Assembly (NCBI RefSeq): GCF_023156505.1 | Contig: NZ_JALNMJ010000004.1 | Coordinates: 248,001-312,000, forward strand | Source: Roseibium sediminicola | GTDB lineage: Bacteria; Pseudomonadota; Alphaproteobacteria; Rhizobiales; Stappiaceae | Direction of reading: 5' to 3' | Length of the DNA: 64,000 nucleotides | In this document: one piece after another, positions 1-8,114 of the stretch | Position numbering within the stretch: the first letter of the stretch is position 1 | Layout of the letters: every line of letters starts with the position of its first letter | Notes under the pieces: model-generated | Seen by the model: only the letters and a program-made list of their open reading frames with translations | The model's database searches: none | Told to the model about the DNA's origin: nothing | Made by a program: the position numbers and the translations under genes

Positions 1-1
1 C

Positions 2-124
2 TATGCACGCGTAGACATCGAAAAGGCGATTGCCAAAGGCGACTCCGAGTGCCGCGTGACCGTGCATCTCGCCCCTGCCCCGGAACATGACGAGGGCAGC
101 AAAGAGTTTTTCAAGGTCCGCTGA
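2..124 (+). CDS. C-terminal fragment of an unidentified protein (5' end outside window)
   Basis: An open frame enters from the left edge and stops at TGA 122-124. It gives 40 residues that begin YARVDIEKAI and end KEFFKVR. The tail is acidic and charged, with one Cys followed by TVHLAP. The stop lies two bases before the GTG start of the diguanylate cyclase gene, so the two are probably translated from one transcript. Too little is present to name the family. The juxtaposition with a c-di-GMP synthase suggests a sensor or regulatory partner, but that is inference only. Confidence 0.6.
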   Translation, partial: YARVDIEKAIAKGDSECRVTVHLAPAPEHDEGSKEFFKVR

Positions 125-126
125 TC

Positions 127-1098
127 GTGCCGAAATCCTACGCGATCATTTCCGCAATTATCCAGGCAATCCCCAGCCCCATCATTATCCTCGACCAGAC
201 GGGACGGATCGTGCTTGCAAATGCAAGCGCGCGTGAAAGCGCGGGGCTCCAGGAAAACCGGCTGCTTTTCGACCTGGTGCCCAATGCCGAGCCAGCGAAG
301 AATTTCTTCCAATTGTGCCGGTCGGCAACCATGCCGGTGCCCGCCCGCTTGAAATTGACGTCCGGATTCGATTGCGTTGCATTCGGTCACCGACTCGCCG
401 TCACGGAAACGGGAATCGACGGGGCGGTGATGATCCGCTTTGACGAAAGCATGAACTTGTCGGCGAAATTCGCGAGTCTCAATGACGACATATCGTCGTT
501 GAACAGCAAGATCAGGCATTTCGGACGTGAAAACTCGCAGCTGGAAAATCTGGCATTAACCGACCCGCTGACAGAGGTCTATAATCGCCGAGGTTTCGAC
601 CGGGAACTGGAGAGAGAATTCAGCAGGGCCAACCGGTATGGTCACGCTTTTTGTATTACCCTGATTGATCTCGACCATTTCAAATCCTTCAACGACACCC
701 ACGGCCACCAGCTTGGCGACAAGGTTCTTGTTCATTTTGCGCATCGATGCCTGGAGCATCTGCGGCAGACGGACATCATTTGCCGTGTCGGCGGTGAGGA
801 GTTTGCCCTGATCCTGCCGGAGACCTCGCTCGATCAGGCTACCGTTGTCGTCAACAGAATGCTTGATCTGATCAATGCGACGCCGCTTTATGCCAACGGC
901 GAGCATTATGCTTACACCGCCAGCGCCGGACTGGCGCAACAGCAACCGGACGACACTCCCGAAAGCCTTTATATGCGGACCGACCAGAACCTTTATGCCG
1001 CAAAAAATCAGGGCCGGGCCTGCCTGGTCCATGATCCGTCCAGCTCGCAGTTTGAAACATCCTGGAGCGCCGAAGCGCAGCCGCAGGCAGCCGACTGA
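127..1098 (+). CDS. PAS-GGDEF diguanylate cyclase with intact I-site
   Basis: Predicted cytoplasmic diguanylate cyclase of 323 aa that makes c-di-GMP from two GTP. Residues about 8-105 look like a PAS sensor domain (PSPIIILDQTGRIVLAN is a typical PAS start). A short helical linker (about 110-142) leads into the GGDEF domain, which starts near LTDPLTEVYNRRGF. The active-site signature is GGEEF at 222-226. The product-inhibition motif RQTD (213-216) sits exactly five residues upstream, so feedback inhibition is expected. There is no transmembrane segment or signal peptide. The GTG start follows the previous stop by two bases, which implies co-translation with the truncated gene at the window edge. 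The PAS ligand cannot be read from sequence. Confidence 0.9.
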   Translation: MPKSYAIISAIIQAIPSPIIILDQTGRIVLANASARESAGLQENRLLFDLVPNAEPAKNFFQLCRSATMPVPARLKLTSGFDCVAFGHRLAVTETGIDGAVMIRFDESMNLSAKFASLNDDISSLNSKIRHFGRENSQLENLALTDPLTEVYNRRGFDRELEREFSRANRYGHAFCITLIDLDHFKSFNDTHGHQLGDKVLVHFAHRCLEHLRQTDIICRVGGEEFALILPETSLDQATVVVNRMLDLINATPLYANGEHYAYTASAGLAQQQPDDTPESLYMRTDQNLYAAKNQGRACLVHDPSSSQFETSWSAEAQPQAAD

Positions 1099-1499
1099 CA
1101 CGGAAGCCGTGACCCCAGCCAATGGTGGATGGTCTCCCATTGGGTCTCGACATCGGCTATTCCGTCCGCGGATCGCCGTAATTCCTGGGAACCAATGCCT
1201 CACCGCTCTAACCAGGCAATCGCCAGGTAATTTTTCGTATTTTAATTCAGATACTTATACAGATTTTCCAGCTCTTCCCGTTGTTACAAATCTGTAAAGC
1301 TCCCGCCACAATTGGACGACAAGGTGCGCCCTGCAATGCATGCCGCATCATGGAGCCCCCGCCTGATCCAGGTACGGGCGCTCTCTGTAACCTTGTTGTT
1401 TTTTACAAAGGGCCGATCCGTGATCGGGGTCACAGGGAATGTGTGCTGATTGAGGCACGCTGATTGCATTGTTTCGAAGGCACGATCAAGGATAGTCAG
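1099..1499. other. 401-bp intergenic region, no gene seen
   Basis: No convincing open frame or RNA gene was found here. The stretch 1231-1300 is visibly AT-richer than its surroundings and contains an 8-bp inverted repeat, ACAGATTT at 1259-1266 and AAATCTGT at 1288-1295. It could be a regulator site or part of the promoter for the globin-like gene that starts at 1500. There is no T-run terminator after the diguanylate cyclase. Confidence 0.4.
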
Positions 1500-1904
1500 A
1501 TGACACTCTATATGAAGCTCGGCGGTCGCAAGGCGATCATGCGGGCCATGCCGCATCTGCTGGCGCGGCTTGAGCAGGATCCGTGTTTCACACCCGGCTC
1601 GTTTCGACAGGAGTTCGAGCGCTCGGACGATCTCAGTGAATTCCTGATTTTTCTCTCCGGCGGCGCGCCGTTTTATGACGGCAAACCCATCTGCGAGCTG
1701 TTGTCTCCCATCTGCACCTGCGCAGACGTCTATGAACGTTTTGTGGACCACCTGGTTTTTGTACTGTTCAACGGCAGGCCGACGGCGGACGACGAGTCCC
1801 ATCTGCGCCAGCTGATGGGCCGATTGCGACCGCATGTGCTCGACCCTAAACCGGTCGCGCCGGTCAAGGTCTATTCGGTCGAACCGGAAATGCTGCGCGC
1901 CTGA
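1500..1904 (+). CDS. Group I truncated-globin-like protein lacking the proximal heme His
   Basis: A 134-aa protein of the truncated hemoglobin fold. MTLYMKLGGRKAI matches the LYEKLGG start of group I truncated globins, and GGAPFYDG (54-61) matches the E-F region. In classical members the F8 His that ligates heme iron is the tenth residue counting from the Tyr of YDG; here that residue is Leu68, and no His is adjacent. The B10 Tyr position also appears to be Leu. Cys-rich SPICTC follows. The protein may therefore bind no heme, or bind it differently. The ATG at 1500 has AAGGA about 7 bases upstream; an in-frame TTG at 1464 has no such site. A bidirectional terminator follows. Function is unknown. 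Confidence 0.7.
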   Translation: MTLYMKLGGRKAIMRAMPHLLARLEQDPCFTPGSFRQEFERSDDLSEFLIFLSGGAPFYDGKPICELLSPICTCADVYERFVDHLVFVLFNGRPTADDESHLRQLMGRLRPHVLDPKPVAPVKVYSVEPEMLRA

Positions 1905-1921
1905 GACAGCACTTCCCAACA

Positions 1922-1950
1922 AAAAACGCCGGCCTGGGGCCGGCGTTTTT
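1922..1950. terminator. Bidirectional intrinsic terminator between globin-like gene and clpP paralogue
   Basis: Arms CGCCGGCC (1927-1934) and GGCCGGCG (1938-1945) pair around a 3-base loop. They are flanked by an A-run on the left and a T-run on the right, so the structure can terminate transcription from both sides. It lies between convergent genes. Confidence 0.9.
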
Positions 1951-1971
1951 CAATCACATCCGCTCAAACGC

Positions 1972-2586
1972 TTAGCCAAGTTCGTCGACGCTGGTGACCA
2001 CTTTGCCGACAAGGCCGTATTCGATGCCCTCATCCGGGCCCATCCAGTAATCGCGATCGGTGTCTTTCTCGATCCTCTCGATCGGCTGTCCGGTCGCATC
2101 CGAGAAAATCTTGTTGAGACGGTCACGCATCTTGATGATTTCCTTGGCCTGGATCTCGATATCCGTGGCCATGCCGCCGGCGCCGCCGGACGGTTGATGC
2201 AGCAAGAAGCGCGTGTTCGGCGTGCAAAAGCGCTTGTCCTTCGGCACCGACACATAGATCAGCGCACCGGCGCTGGCGACCCAGCCCATGCCCAGGATGC
2301 GGACTTCCGGCGAAATGAACTTGATGGTGTCATGGATCATGTCACCGGATTCCACATGTCCGCCTGGAGAGGACACGATGACGGTGATCGGATCGTTGGA
2401 GACCTGCGCCAGCGCGAGCAGGCGCGCACAGACGTCGCGGGCCATGTCCTGGGTCACCGGGCCGGTGATCAGAACCGTGCGCGCTTCGAACAGATGCTTG
2501 TCGACCTGGATCGACGGCTGGCTCTTGGTTTTTTCGTCCTCGTCATCGTCGAGGCGTGCAGGCACCGTGGTCGAATAGTTTTTCAT
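1972..2586 (-). CDS. clpP: ClpP-family serine protease paralogue
   Basis: A 204-aa proteolytic subunit of the Clp family (S14), which forms barrels that degrade unfolded substrates fed by a ClpX/ClpA-type ATPase. The catalytic triad is intact: Ser105 in VASAG, His130 in LLHQP and Asp179 in DTDRDYW. The 25- and 49-residue spacings equal those of E. coli ClpP. The N-terminus carries an unusual acidic/basic stretch, [11 protein letters not shown] (13-23), in place of a short propeptide. The ATG at 2586 gives the family's usual length; an upstream in-frame ATG at 2661 would add 25 residues of poor quality. No clpX, tig or lon gene is adjacent, so this is probably one of the several ClpP copies typical of alphaproteobacteria. 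Confidence 0.88.
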   Translation of the reverse strand: MKNYSTTVPARLDDDEDEKTKSQPSIQVDKHLFEARTVLITGPVTQDMARDVCARLLALAQVSNDPITVIVSSPGGHVESGDMIHDTIKFISPEVRILGMGWVASAGALIYVSVPKDKRFCTPNTRFLLHQPSGGAGGMATDIEIQAKEIIKMRDRLNKIFSDATGQPIERIEKDTDRDYWMGPDEGIEYGLVGKVVTSVDELG

Positions 2587-2762
2587 GCGCAGGATAAAGC
2601 TCCCTTGGCTGTGTTGGGCCGGGTGGACCGGCAGTTTCTCCCGGCTGGCGGAGGCCTCCACCGCACCGGATTTGAATCATGTGTAAGCGAAGTGACGGAC
2701 GCTCGCAAATCCTGAGGCTCTGATTAGCGCGAAAAGAGTTATCAGATTGGCAACGCGGCCCG

Positions 2763-3614
2763 TCAGTCACCCTGCTGCGAGGGATTGGTCATAGATTTTT
2801 CCTTCCGTCCGACAAGCAGGTGCCAGACCAGCATCATGGCGAACGGCAGAGACGGCCAGACGAACCAGAGCGTCGACAGGCCCGATGTCAGCAGGTTGAG
2901 GACAAAGAAGAACCCGATCAGGAAAACGCAGCTGCGCACCTTGCGTGGCTGGGCCCGCAACCACCGGCGTGCCTGCTCAAAACCATTGGCGAGCACCTGG
3001 GTGTCCCGGTCCCAGTCCGGGTGTGAGGCGGTTTCGGCAGCTTTGTCCGAGGCATCTTGACCGCTGGCTTCGCTTTCCTGCGGCGCATTCCGGCCGCCGA
3101 GACGCACGGCATAGGTTTCAACAGGATCGGTGACATTCTTCACATGCTGCGGCCCGAGCGGATCGAAGCCGAGTGCCATCTTGGTCTTGACCTGGTCATA
3201 GACCGATTGGGACAGCATGATGCCGCCCTTCGGCGCGATTTCCTGGAGCCGCGCGGCAACATTGACGCCGTCGCCATAGATATCATCGCCCTCGACCATG
3301 ATGTCGCCGAGATTGATGCCGATCCGGAATTCCATCCGGTTCAGGTCGGGCAGCTCGGAATTCCTCAAGGACAGTTCGTTCTGGATATCGACGGCGCATT
3401 GCACGGCTTCCGTCACTGAAGAAAATTCAATGATGACGGCATCGCCCCAGGTGTTGACGATCCTGCCGTTATGGCCCTCGGTCAGGGAGGACATCACCGA
3501 CCGGTAGGCCTTGAGCCGGTCGAGGGTTCCATCTTCATCCCGCTCCATGAGCTTGGAATATTGTGCCACGTCCGCGCACATGATCGCCGCGAGACGTCGC
3601 TTGACCCGTTGCAT
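2763..3614 (-). CDS. Class III nucleotide cyclase with C-terminal two-helix membrane hairpin
   Basis: A 283-aa protein. Residues about 5-175 form a class III adenylate/guanylate cyclase homology domain: IMCADVAQYS carries metal ligand Asp15, WGDAV carries Asp58, and IYGDGVNVAARL is the third signature. Position 54, where many family members have the purine-contacting Lys of KTxGD, is Asn, a variant that leaves substrate choice open. A charged linker (about 178-225) leads to two hydrophobic helices near 232-250 and 254-270, so the cyclase is anchored by its C-terminus. This is opposite to the common arrangement. It is an apparently single-gene unit on the minus strand upstream of the ClpP paralogue, with about 175 bp between them. 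Confidence 0.85.
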   Translation of the reverse strand: MQRVKRRLAAIMCADVAQYSKLMERDEDGTLDRLKAYRSVMSSLTEGHNGRIVNTWGDAVIIEFSSVTEAVQCAVDIQNELSLRNSELPDLNRMEFRIGINLGDIMVEGDDIYGDGVNVAARLQEIAPKGGIMLSQSVYDQVKTKMALGFDPLGPQHVKNVTDPVETYAVRLGGRNAPQESEASGQDASDKAAETASHPDWDRDTQVLANGFEQARRWLRAQPRKVRSCVFLIGFFFVLNLLTSGLSTLWFVWPSLPFAMMLVWHLLVGRKEKSMTNPSQQGD

Positions 3615-3731
3615 GCTCTTACCCCTGGTTGCTCACACGTAGGAATGGGAAGGCACGGCATAAATTGCAAGAACAAATCGGTGGATTTCGGCAAGTTCGC
3701 GGTGGGAGCCTACCAAAAACCGGCAAAGAGC

Positions 3732-4136
3732 TTAACGGACTTCGGCAAGCTGACGCAGGGCTTCCAGCGCCGCCTCCGCATGTTCTTCGGGCACAAACAC
3801 GTGATCGTGGAAATAGGCGGCGACCACATTGGCGGAAATGCCCTTGTCGGCCAGCGCTGTGGCAACCGCTGCCGTCAAGCCGACGGCCTCCAGAGACGAA
3901 TGCACGGTCAAGGTGATGCGGCGAAACCATTCCGCGTCGCCGAGCCCCAGTTCGCGGGCCCGTTCGACCGGCAGGATCGCCGTCAGCCCCTCGGTCTCGG
4001 CGAAAAGGCCGATCGGCTCGTAATCGGCCAGCTCCACAAGGGACTTCGTCGCAAAGGTGCAGAAAACATAGGGCTCCGGGTCGAGCATTGGCCTCATTTG
4101 CGCAATCAAGACAGTCAGATCTGTTTCCCCGGTCAT
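3732..4136 (-). CDS. ACT-domain protein
   Basis: A 134-aa protein of the small ACT-domain family found next to amino-acid or acetyltransferase genes; ACT domains bind amino acids or other small ligands. The C-terminal half (TLTVHSSLEAVGLTAAV, GISANVVAAYFHDHVFVP) has the beta-alpha-beta-beta-alpha-beta pattern. No catalytic motif is visible. I chose the ATG at 4136 (MTGETDLTVL) because GGGA lies about 6 bases upstream. ATGs at 4142, 4148 and 4151 are also in frame, and the one at 4151 overlaps the stop of the upstream GNAT gene (TGATG), which would give translational coupling. Either way the pair is an operon. Confidence 0.75.
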   Translation of the reverse strand: MTGETDLTVLIAQMRPMLDPEPYVFCTFATKSLVELADYEPIGLFAETEGLTAILPVERARELGLGDAEWFRRITLTVHSSLEAVGLTAAVATALADKGISANVVAAYFHDHVFVPEEHAEAALEALRQLAEVR

Positions 4137-4150
4137 CCGCATTCCCATCA

Positions 4151-4738
4151 TCAAAGAGTTTTGCGCATCAACGGGCGTTTTGGACTGCGCCTGGCAATCA
4201 CTTCGAACCCGCTGCGCCGGAAGACGGTGGCAATGCCGACAAAACCCTCTCCCCATTGGAGAGGCTTATCCGATTCGATTGGACAAGCGTCCAGAAAGGC
4301 CGCTCCCTGCCTCCGCGCATGAGCGGTCCCGGCCTCAAGAAGCTGTTCCATCAGCCCGCCTTTCCGGTATCCGCCGCGGGTATAAAAACACGTGATGGCG
4401 TGGGTAGCACGGATCATGTCTTCCGTGTCCGTCTCAAGCGGCCTTGAGGTCTTGCCCAGTTGAAAGCGGACATAACGGGTGCGCGGTCCGCCCGCGACCC
4501 AACCGATGGCGAGGTCGCCGGAATAGGCTAGCAGGCCCGGTGCCGGCCCGTCGTCAACCTTCTCCTTCAAGGCGTCGCGCCGCTCTGCCCGCGTGAGCCC
4601 CTGCCAGTCCCTGGCCCGTAGAAACGGCCACATGCACCAGCAGCCGGAACTGGCGCCGCGCTCAGAGCCGAACAGGTCGACCAGATCGTGCCAGCGGTCC
4701 GGCGTTACAGCGTGAAAAACAATCGAGCCTTCGGACAT
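4151..4738 (-). CDS. GNAT-family N-acetyltransferase
   Basis: A 195-aa acetyl-CoA-dependent acyltransferase. CFYTRGGYRKGGLMEQLLEAG is the GNAT beta4-alpha3 region in which the pyrophosphate of CoA would bind (R/G-rich RKGG). A later segment, FLDACPIESD, resembles the beta5 strand. The substrate cannot be told; the N-terminal SGCWCMWPF segment is characteristic of a poorly studied GNAT subgroup. The start at 4738 has AAGGAG seven bases upstream; an in-frame ATG at 4759 lacks a site. It is translationally linked with the downstream ACT gene. Confidence 0.85.
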   Translation of the reverse strand: MSEGSIVFHAVTPDRWHDLVDLFGSERGASSGCWCMWPFLRARDWQGLTRAERRDALKEKVDDGPAPGLLAYSGDLAIGWVAGGPRTRYVRFQLGKTSRPLETDTEDMIRATHAITCFYTRGGYRKGGLMEQLLEAGTAHARRQGAAFLDACPIESDKPLQWGEGFVGIATVFRRSGFEVIARRSPKRPLMRKTL

Positions 4739-4788
4739 GCGACGCTCCTTTAGTAACACTAAATGTAAATTTTCTTAGAGCAAAGTTT

Positions 4789-5007
4789 TTATATCACTTC
4801 TTTTAGCATTTTTTGCACAAGCCTAAAAAAACTGTAAAAACCTATTGGACTGACAATCAAAATACACCCACCCCACAAGTAAAGGTTATATGGATACGAC
4901 AAATACATTGATAACAGCAATGGAATAAACAAAAATATAAAAATACAACAAAGCCTGACCACATGTTTATCTGACCAAAACACAGATCGTTTCGAGTATG
5001 TTCTCAA
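4789..5007 (-). CDS. Small two-helix membrane protein in AT-rich DNA
   Basis: A 72-aa unrecognised protein. A basic N-terminus (MRTYSKRSVF) is followed by two long hydrophobic stretches, about 19-37 and 43-62, which predict a membrane hairpin. The base composition is unlike the neighbours: 4801-4860 has only 18 G/C bases in 60, which suggests recent acquisition. The start is TTG at 5007, supported by an excellent AAAGGAG seven bases upstream; no ATG alternative is needed. No family is assigned and the function is unknown. Confidence 0.55.
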   Translation of the reverse strand: MRTYSKRSVFWSDKHVVRLCCIFIFLFIPLLLSMYLSYPYNLYLWGGCILIVSPIGFYSFFRLVQKMLKEVI

Positions 5008-5178
5008 AGATTAAGCTCCTTTCTATACGCGCGCGGGAAGCGCCCTGAACAGGTAACGTTCCAACCCCATTAGGCCTGGTCATAAAATCACGCGCCCCCT
5101 CCTAGCCGTCAATGACAGCGCTGCCAATTGTCCGTTGCGTTTCGGCTTGAACCAGCGCTCAAGTACGCTCACGATTCC

Positions 5179-5412
5179 CTATGAATCATTTGCGTTTTTC
5201 CAACCACGATTTTGATCTTCGCCTTTCCGGTGCACAAACCGGCTGACAACATTGAACGCCATTCCAACTGTCATCACCCCCCAAACCCAGAATGATAAAC
5301 GCTTGTAAAAGGAAGCATCATCATGGAACTCAATCAATAACGCGACGCACAAGATGATTAGTACGAACGCGTCGATATAACGGCTCCAAGCGCCAAGGGT
5401 CCGCCCAATCAC
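5179..5412 (-). CDS. Small two-helix membrane protein coupled to the agmatinase gene
   Basis: A 77-aa unrecognised protein with hydrophobic segments about 12-28 and 38-56 and a charged, hydrophilic tail (HRKGEDQNRGWKNANDS). The GTG start at 5412 overlaps the TGA of the upstream agmatinase-family gene by two bases. It is preceded by AGGAG at seven bases, which lies inside the agmatinase coding end. That arrangement is good evidence of a real, translationally coupled gene. The function is unknown; membrane association of the hydrolase or of its transporter is only a guess. Confidence 0.6.
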   Translation of the reverse strand: MIGRTLGAWSRYIDAFVLIILCVALLIEFHDDASFYKRLSFWVWGVMTVGMAFNVVSRFVHRKGEDQNRGWKNANDS

Positions 5413-6401
5413 GCGCTGGCTCCTGAAGTCTGCGCTTCGCCTTGTACGCAGCAAAGAGCCATGTTGCACAGGATTTCGAACATGATCGACACGCCAAGAA
5501 AAGCGGTGCCCCCGCTGGTATCGAAGGGCGGCGAGACCTCGACCAGATCCGCTCCAACGATGTTCACCCCGTCGAGCATCCGGGCAACCTGCAGCGCCTG
5601 GTGGGAATTCGGTCCGCCGACCTCCGGTGTCCCCGTGCCGGGCGCGAAGGCTGGGTCGACGAAATCGATGTCGTAGGACACATAGGTTTCACCTGTCCCC
5701 GCAATTTCCTTGGCCTCGGCCATCACATCTTCGACGCCGCGCGCATGAAACTCCTCGATCGGAATTACGCGAATGCCGACACTGTCGGCAAAGTCCCGGT
5801 CTTCATTGTCGTAGGCCGTGCCGCGAATGCCGATCTGGACCACCCGCTTCGGATCCAGAAGTCCTTCCTCCACCGCCCGCCGGAATGGTGTGCCATGGGT
5901 GTAGAGCATGCCGCCGAAATAGCTCTTGTAGAGATCGGTATGGCTGTCGAAATGGATCATGCCGAGCGGCCGATCCTTCGCCAATGACCGCAGGATCGGC
6001 AGCGAGCACAGATGGTCTCCACCGGCGGAAAGCGGCCGGATGCCGGCGGCGACAACACGATCGTAGAATGCGGTCATGCGGGTCAGGCTGTCGTCGACGC
6101 TGGCCGGGTTGGGCCCGACATCGCCAAGATCGACGCAATTGACCAGTTCGAACGGCCGGATGCCGGTCGCCCCGTTCTGTGCCCTTATCATGGTCGACAT
6201 GTCACGCAGCTGGCGCGGTCCGTGGCGCGGACCAGGCCGATTGGTGGTGCCGCCGTCCCAAGGCGTGCCGATCAATCCGATCCGGACGTCCTTCAGCCTC
6301 GGATCGTCGAGAGCGACATGCGGCAGGCGCATGAAAGTCGGCACGCCGGCGAAACGGGGCAGTTCGAAACCGGAGACCGGATGAAAGAAGGTGTCTGACA
6401 T
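5409..6401 (-). CDS. speB: Agmatinase/ureohydrolase family enzyme
   Basis: A 330-aa binuclear-manganese ureohydrolase. The metal ligands are all present: His130 in SAGGDH, Asp152/His154/Asp156 in FDSHTD, and Asp244/Asp246 in SYDIDFVDP. The family hydrolyses guanidino compounds to urea plus an amine: agmatine to putrescine, guanidinobutyrate, or guanidinopropionate. GTGTPEVGG is typical of the agmatinase clade, but it does not exclude guanidinobutyrase. A typical 300-330 aa cytosolic enzyme. The ATG at 6401 has AAGGA seven bases upstream. It is cotranscribed with the small membrane protein that starts at 5412. No arginine decarboxylase is nearby to settle the substrate. Confidence 0.88.
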   Translation of the reverse strand: MSDTFFHPVSGFELPRFAGVPTFMRLPHVALDDPRLKDVRIGLIGTPWDGGTTNRPGPRHGPRQLRDMSTMIRAQNGATGIRPFELVNCVDLGDVGPNPASVDDSLTRMTAFYDRVVAAGIRPLSAGGDHLCSLPILRSLAKDRPLGMIHFDSHTDLYKSYFGGMLYTHGTPFRRAVEEGLLDPKRVVQIGIRGTAYDNEDRDFADSVGIRVIPIEEFHARGVEDVMAEAKEIAGTGETYVSYDIDFVDPAFAPGTGTPEVGGPNSHQALQVARMLDGVNIVGADLVEVSPPFDTSGGTAFLGVSIMFEILCNMALCCVQGEAQTSGASA

Positions 6402-6584
6402 GCAAAGATCCTTGCTGCGGGCAGATCGGAAAGATTTCCCAATTAAACAGAAATTTGGGCCGAGTGTTGTCGTAGATCATTGCCATTTTCGCGCTGTTGT
6501 CACACCCAATGAGAATGGCCTGGCAAGTTTGAGAGTGGGGGAAAAGGTAAAGGTTTTGCCCTTTGTCGGTTCTATCGCAAGCAG

Positions 6585-6875
6585 TTAAAGCGCTCCTCGG
6601 TCTTTCGATGATTTCTCGTTAGTCTGATCGACTTCTGAGTTCATGTTGAAGCGCTTGATGAACCTGATCAAGTAGACAAGAACAAAAAACACTCCCAGCA
6701 TCACCATCAATACTTCGACTTTATCGAGGTATTTTGACTCGGCACCAAGCAACTTAAAAACAATGTACACGGCACAGCACACGCCAAAACCTATTAGTTC
6801 TCTTTTCCCTACAGGCCTATACCTCACACGGTGCGCTTTAATTGCTTCCGCAAGCTTGTTCGTCAAATTGTCCAA
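6585..6875 (-). CDS. Small two-helix membrane protein
   Basis: A 96-aa unrecognised protein. A basic amphipathic N-terminus (about 1-26) precedes two hydrophobic helices, near 28-45 and 53-72, followed by a polar tail (SEVDQTNEKSSKDRG). The two-helix plan resembles the other two small proteins at 4789-5007 and 5179-5412, but no residue identity is obvious. The surrounding DNA is less GC-rich than the enzyme genes on either side. The function is unknown. Confidence 0.55.
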   Translation of the reverse strand: MDNLTNKLAEAIKAHRVRYRPVGKRELIGFGVCCAVYIVFKLLGAESKYLDKVEVLMVMLGVFFVLVYLIRFIKRFNMNSEVDQTNEKSSKDRGAL

Positions 6876-6959
6876 CGCCTTGGCTCATTCTTCTCTGCGA
6901 TCGCTTCGACTGGCGCCCCATTCAAGCCGCCCGGTAGGAAGATTTCAATCTGTCTTACG

Positions 6960-7649
6960 TCACCACGGAACCGGCTTGCCGAGGTGATCGAAAAAACCTC
7001 CGCTTTGCTCCGGCGCGAGCCCGTCCAGGACGGTCAGCAGCCTTTCCGCCGCCACATCAGGTTCCTGAACCTCCAGCCCCGACTTCGCAAATCCCTCCGT
7101 CAGGCGCGTGCGCACCGTACCAGGATGGAGGGCCACACAGACGGCCTCCGGCCTCTTGCGCGCCAATTCCACCGCGGCGGTGCGCACCAGCTGATTGAGA
7201 GCCGCCTTGGAGGCCCTGTAGGCGTACCACCCGCCCAGCCGGTTATCGCTGATGGAGCCGACCCGGGCCGATAGGGTCGCGAAGACGCAGCGCCCCTCCT
7301 TCGGCAACAGCGGCAGGAAGTGTTTCAAGAGCAAAGCCGGTCCGATGGCATTGACGGCAAAGGACCGGGCAAGCAGATCCGGGCTGAGGTCCCGCCAGCT
7401 TTTTTCCGGCCGCGCCCCGTCCAGCGTCAGCGCACCTGTCGCGTCGAAGACCAATCTGAGCTCACCTGAAAGAGCAGCAACGTGCTCCGCGCAGGCCCGA
7501 ATGCTGTCTTCGTTCAGGAGATCCAGCGCCGGATCCGTGGACCGGCTGAAACCGATCACCCGCTCATAGCCTCCCGAGCGCTGCAGCGCCTCGCGGATGG
7601 CCGATCCGATCCCGCCACTCGCCCCGATAACAACGGCAATATCCTGCAT
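6960..7649 (-). CDS. Short-chain dehydrogenase/reductase
   Basis: A 229-aa NAD(P)-dependent oxidoreductase of the classical SDR family. The Rossmann cofactor loop is GASGGIG (9-15), the Asn of NAIGP orients the active site, and YRASK holds the catalytic Tyr and Lys. It resembles the CsgA/C-factor-like subgroup. It is the last gene of a minus-strand run starting with the LiuR-like regulator, 62 bp after the cupin gene. That hints at a role in the same acyl or branched-chain metabolism, but its substrate is unknown. Confidence 0.88.
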   Translation of the reverse strand: MQDIAVVIGASGGIGSAIREALQRSGGYERVIGFSRSTDPALDLLNEDSIRACAEHVAALSGELRLVFDATGALTLDGARPEKSWRDLSPDLLARSFAVNAIGPALLLKHFLPLLPKEGRCVFATLSARVGSISDNRLGGWYAYRASKAALNQLVRTAAVELARKRPEAVCVALHPGTVRTRLTEGFAKSGLEVQEPDVAAERLLTVLDGLAPEQSGGFFDHLGKPVPW

Positions 7650-7711
7650 GTGTTCCCTTTCCTGTTCCGGAAGGGATACGCATCCTCACCGCTTCGGGAT
7701 TTCTGTGTCTC

Positions 7712-8095
7712 TCAGATCGTCGGCTGCCAGAACCCGTCGACATAGTCGGCTTCATCGTCGCCCGGCCAGGGCGGCATGGAAATGCAGATGAATTTCAGCG
7801 GTTCCGTTCCAACATTCCTGTATTGGAAGGCTGTCGCCACGGGAATGTCGATGGAAACCCCGGCGACCAGGTCGACAATGCTCTCTTCGGCCCCGTCGGA
7901 GCGCCAGATTTCACCAGCGCCTTCGAGCACGTGCCAGAATTCAGACACGGTTCTGTGCCGGGTGGCCCGGTTGATCTGGCCCGGCGGAACGGTGGAATGG
8001 ATCATGTTGCCGGTCGGCCCGTCCATGATGAAACGGATCTCGGCCCCTGCCGGAGAGCGCGCGTCCGGCTGCTCCGGCAGTGTCGTCTGTTTCAT
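7712..8095 (-). CDS. Single-domain cupin
   Basis: A 127-aa cupin-fold protein. The first cupin motif region is TRHRTVSEFWHVLEGAGEIW and the second lies around DIPVATAFQYRN. Two to three metal-binding positions (His, Glu, His) of motif 1 are present, but motif 2 lacks an obvious His, so an enzymatic role is uncertain and a ligand-binding role is possible. It sits 19 bp downstream of isovaleryl-CoA dehydrogenase in the putative liu-type operon. Confidence 0.8.
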   Translation of the reverse strand: MKQTTLPEQPDARSPAGAEIRFIMDGPTGNMIHSTVPPGQINRATRHRTVSEFWHVLEGAGEIWRSDGAEESIVDLVAGVSIDIPVATAFQYRNVGTEPLKFICISMPPWPGDDEADYVDGFWQPTI

Positions 8096-8114
8096 AAGGA
8101 CCTCGTCTCGCCCG

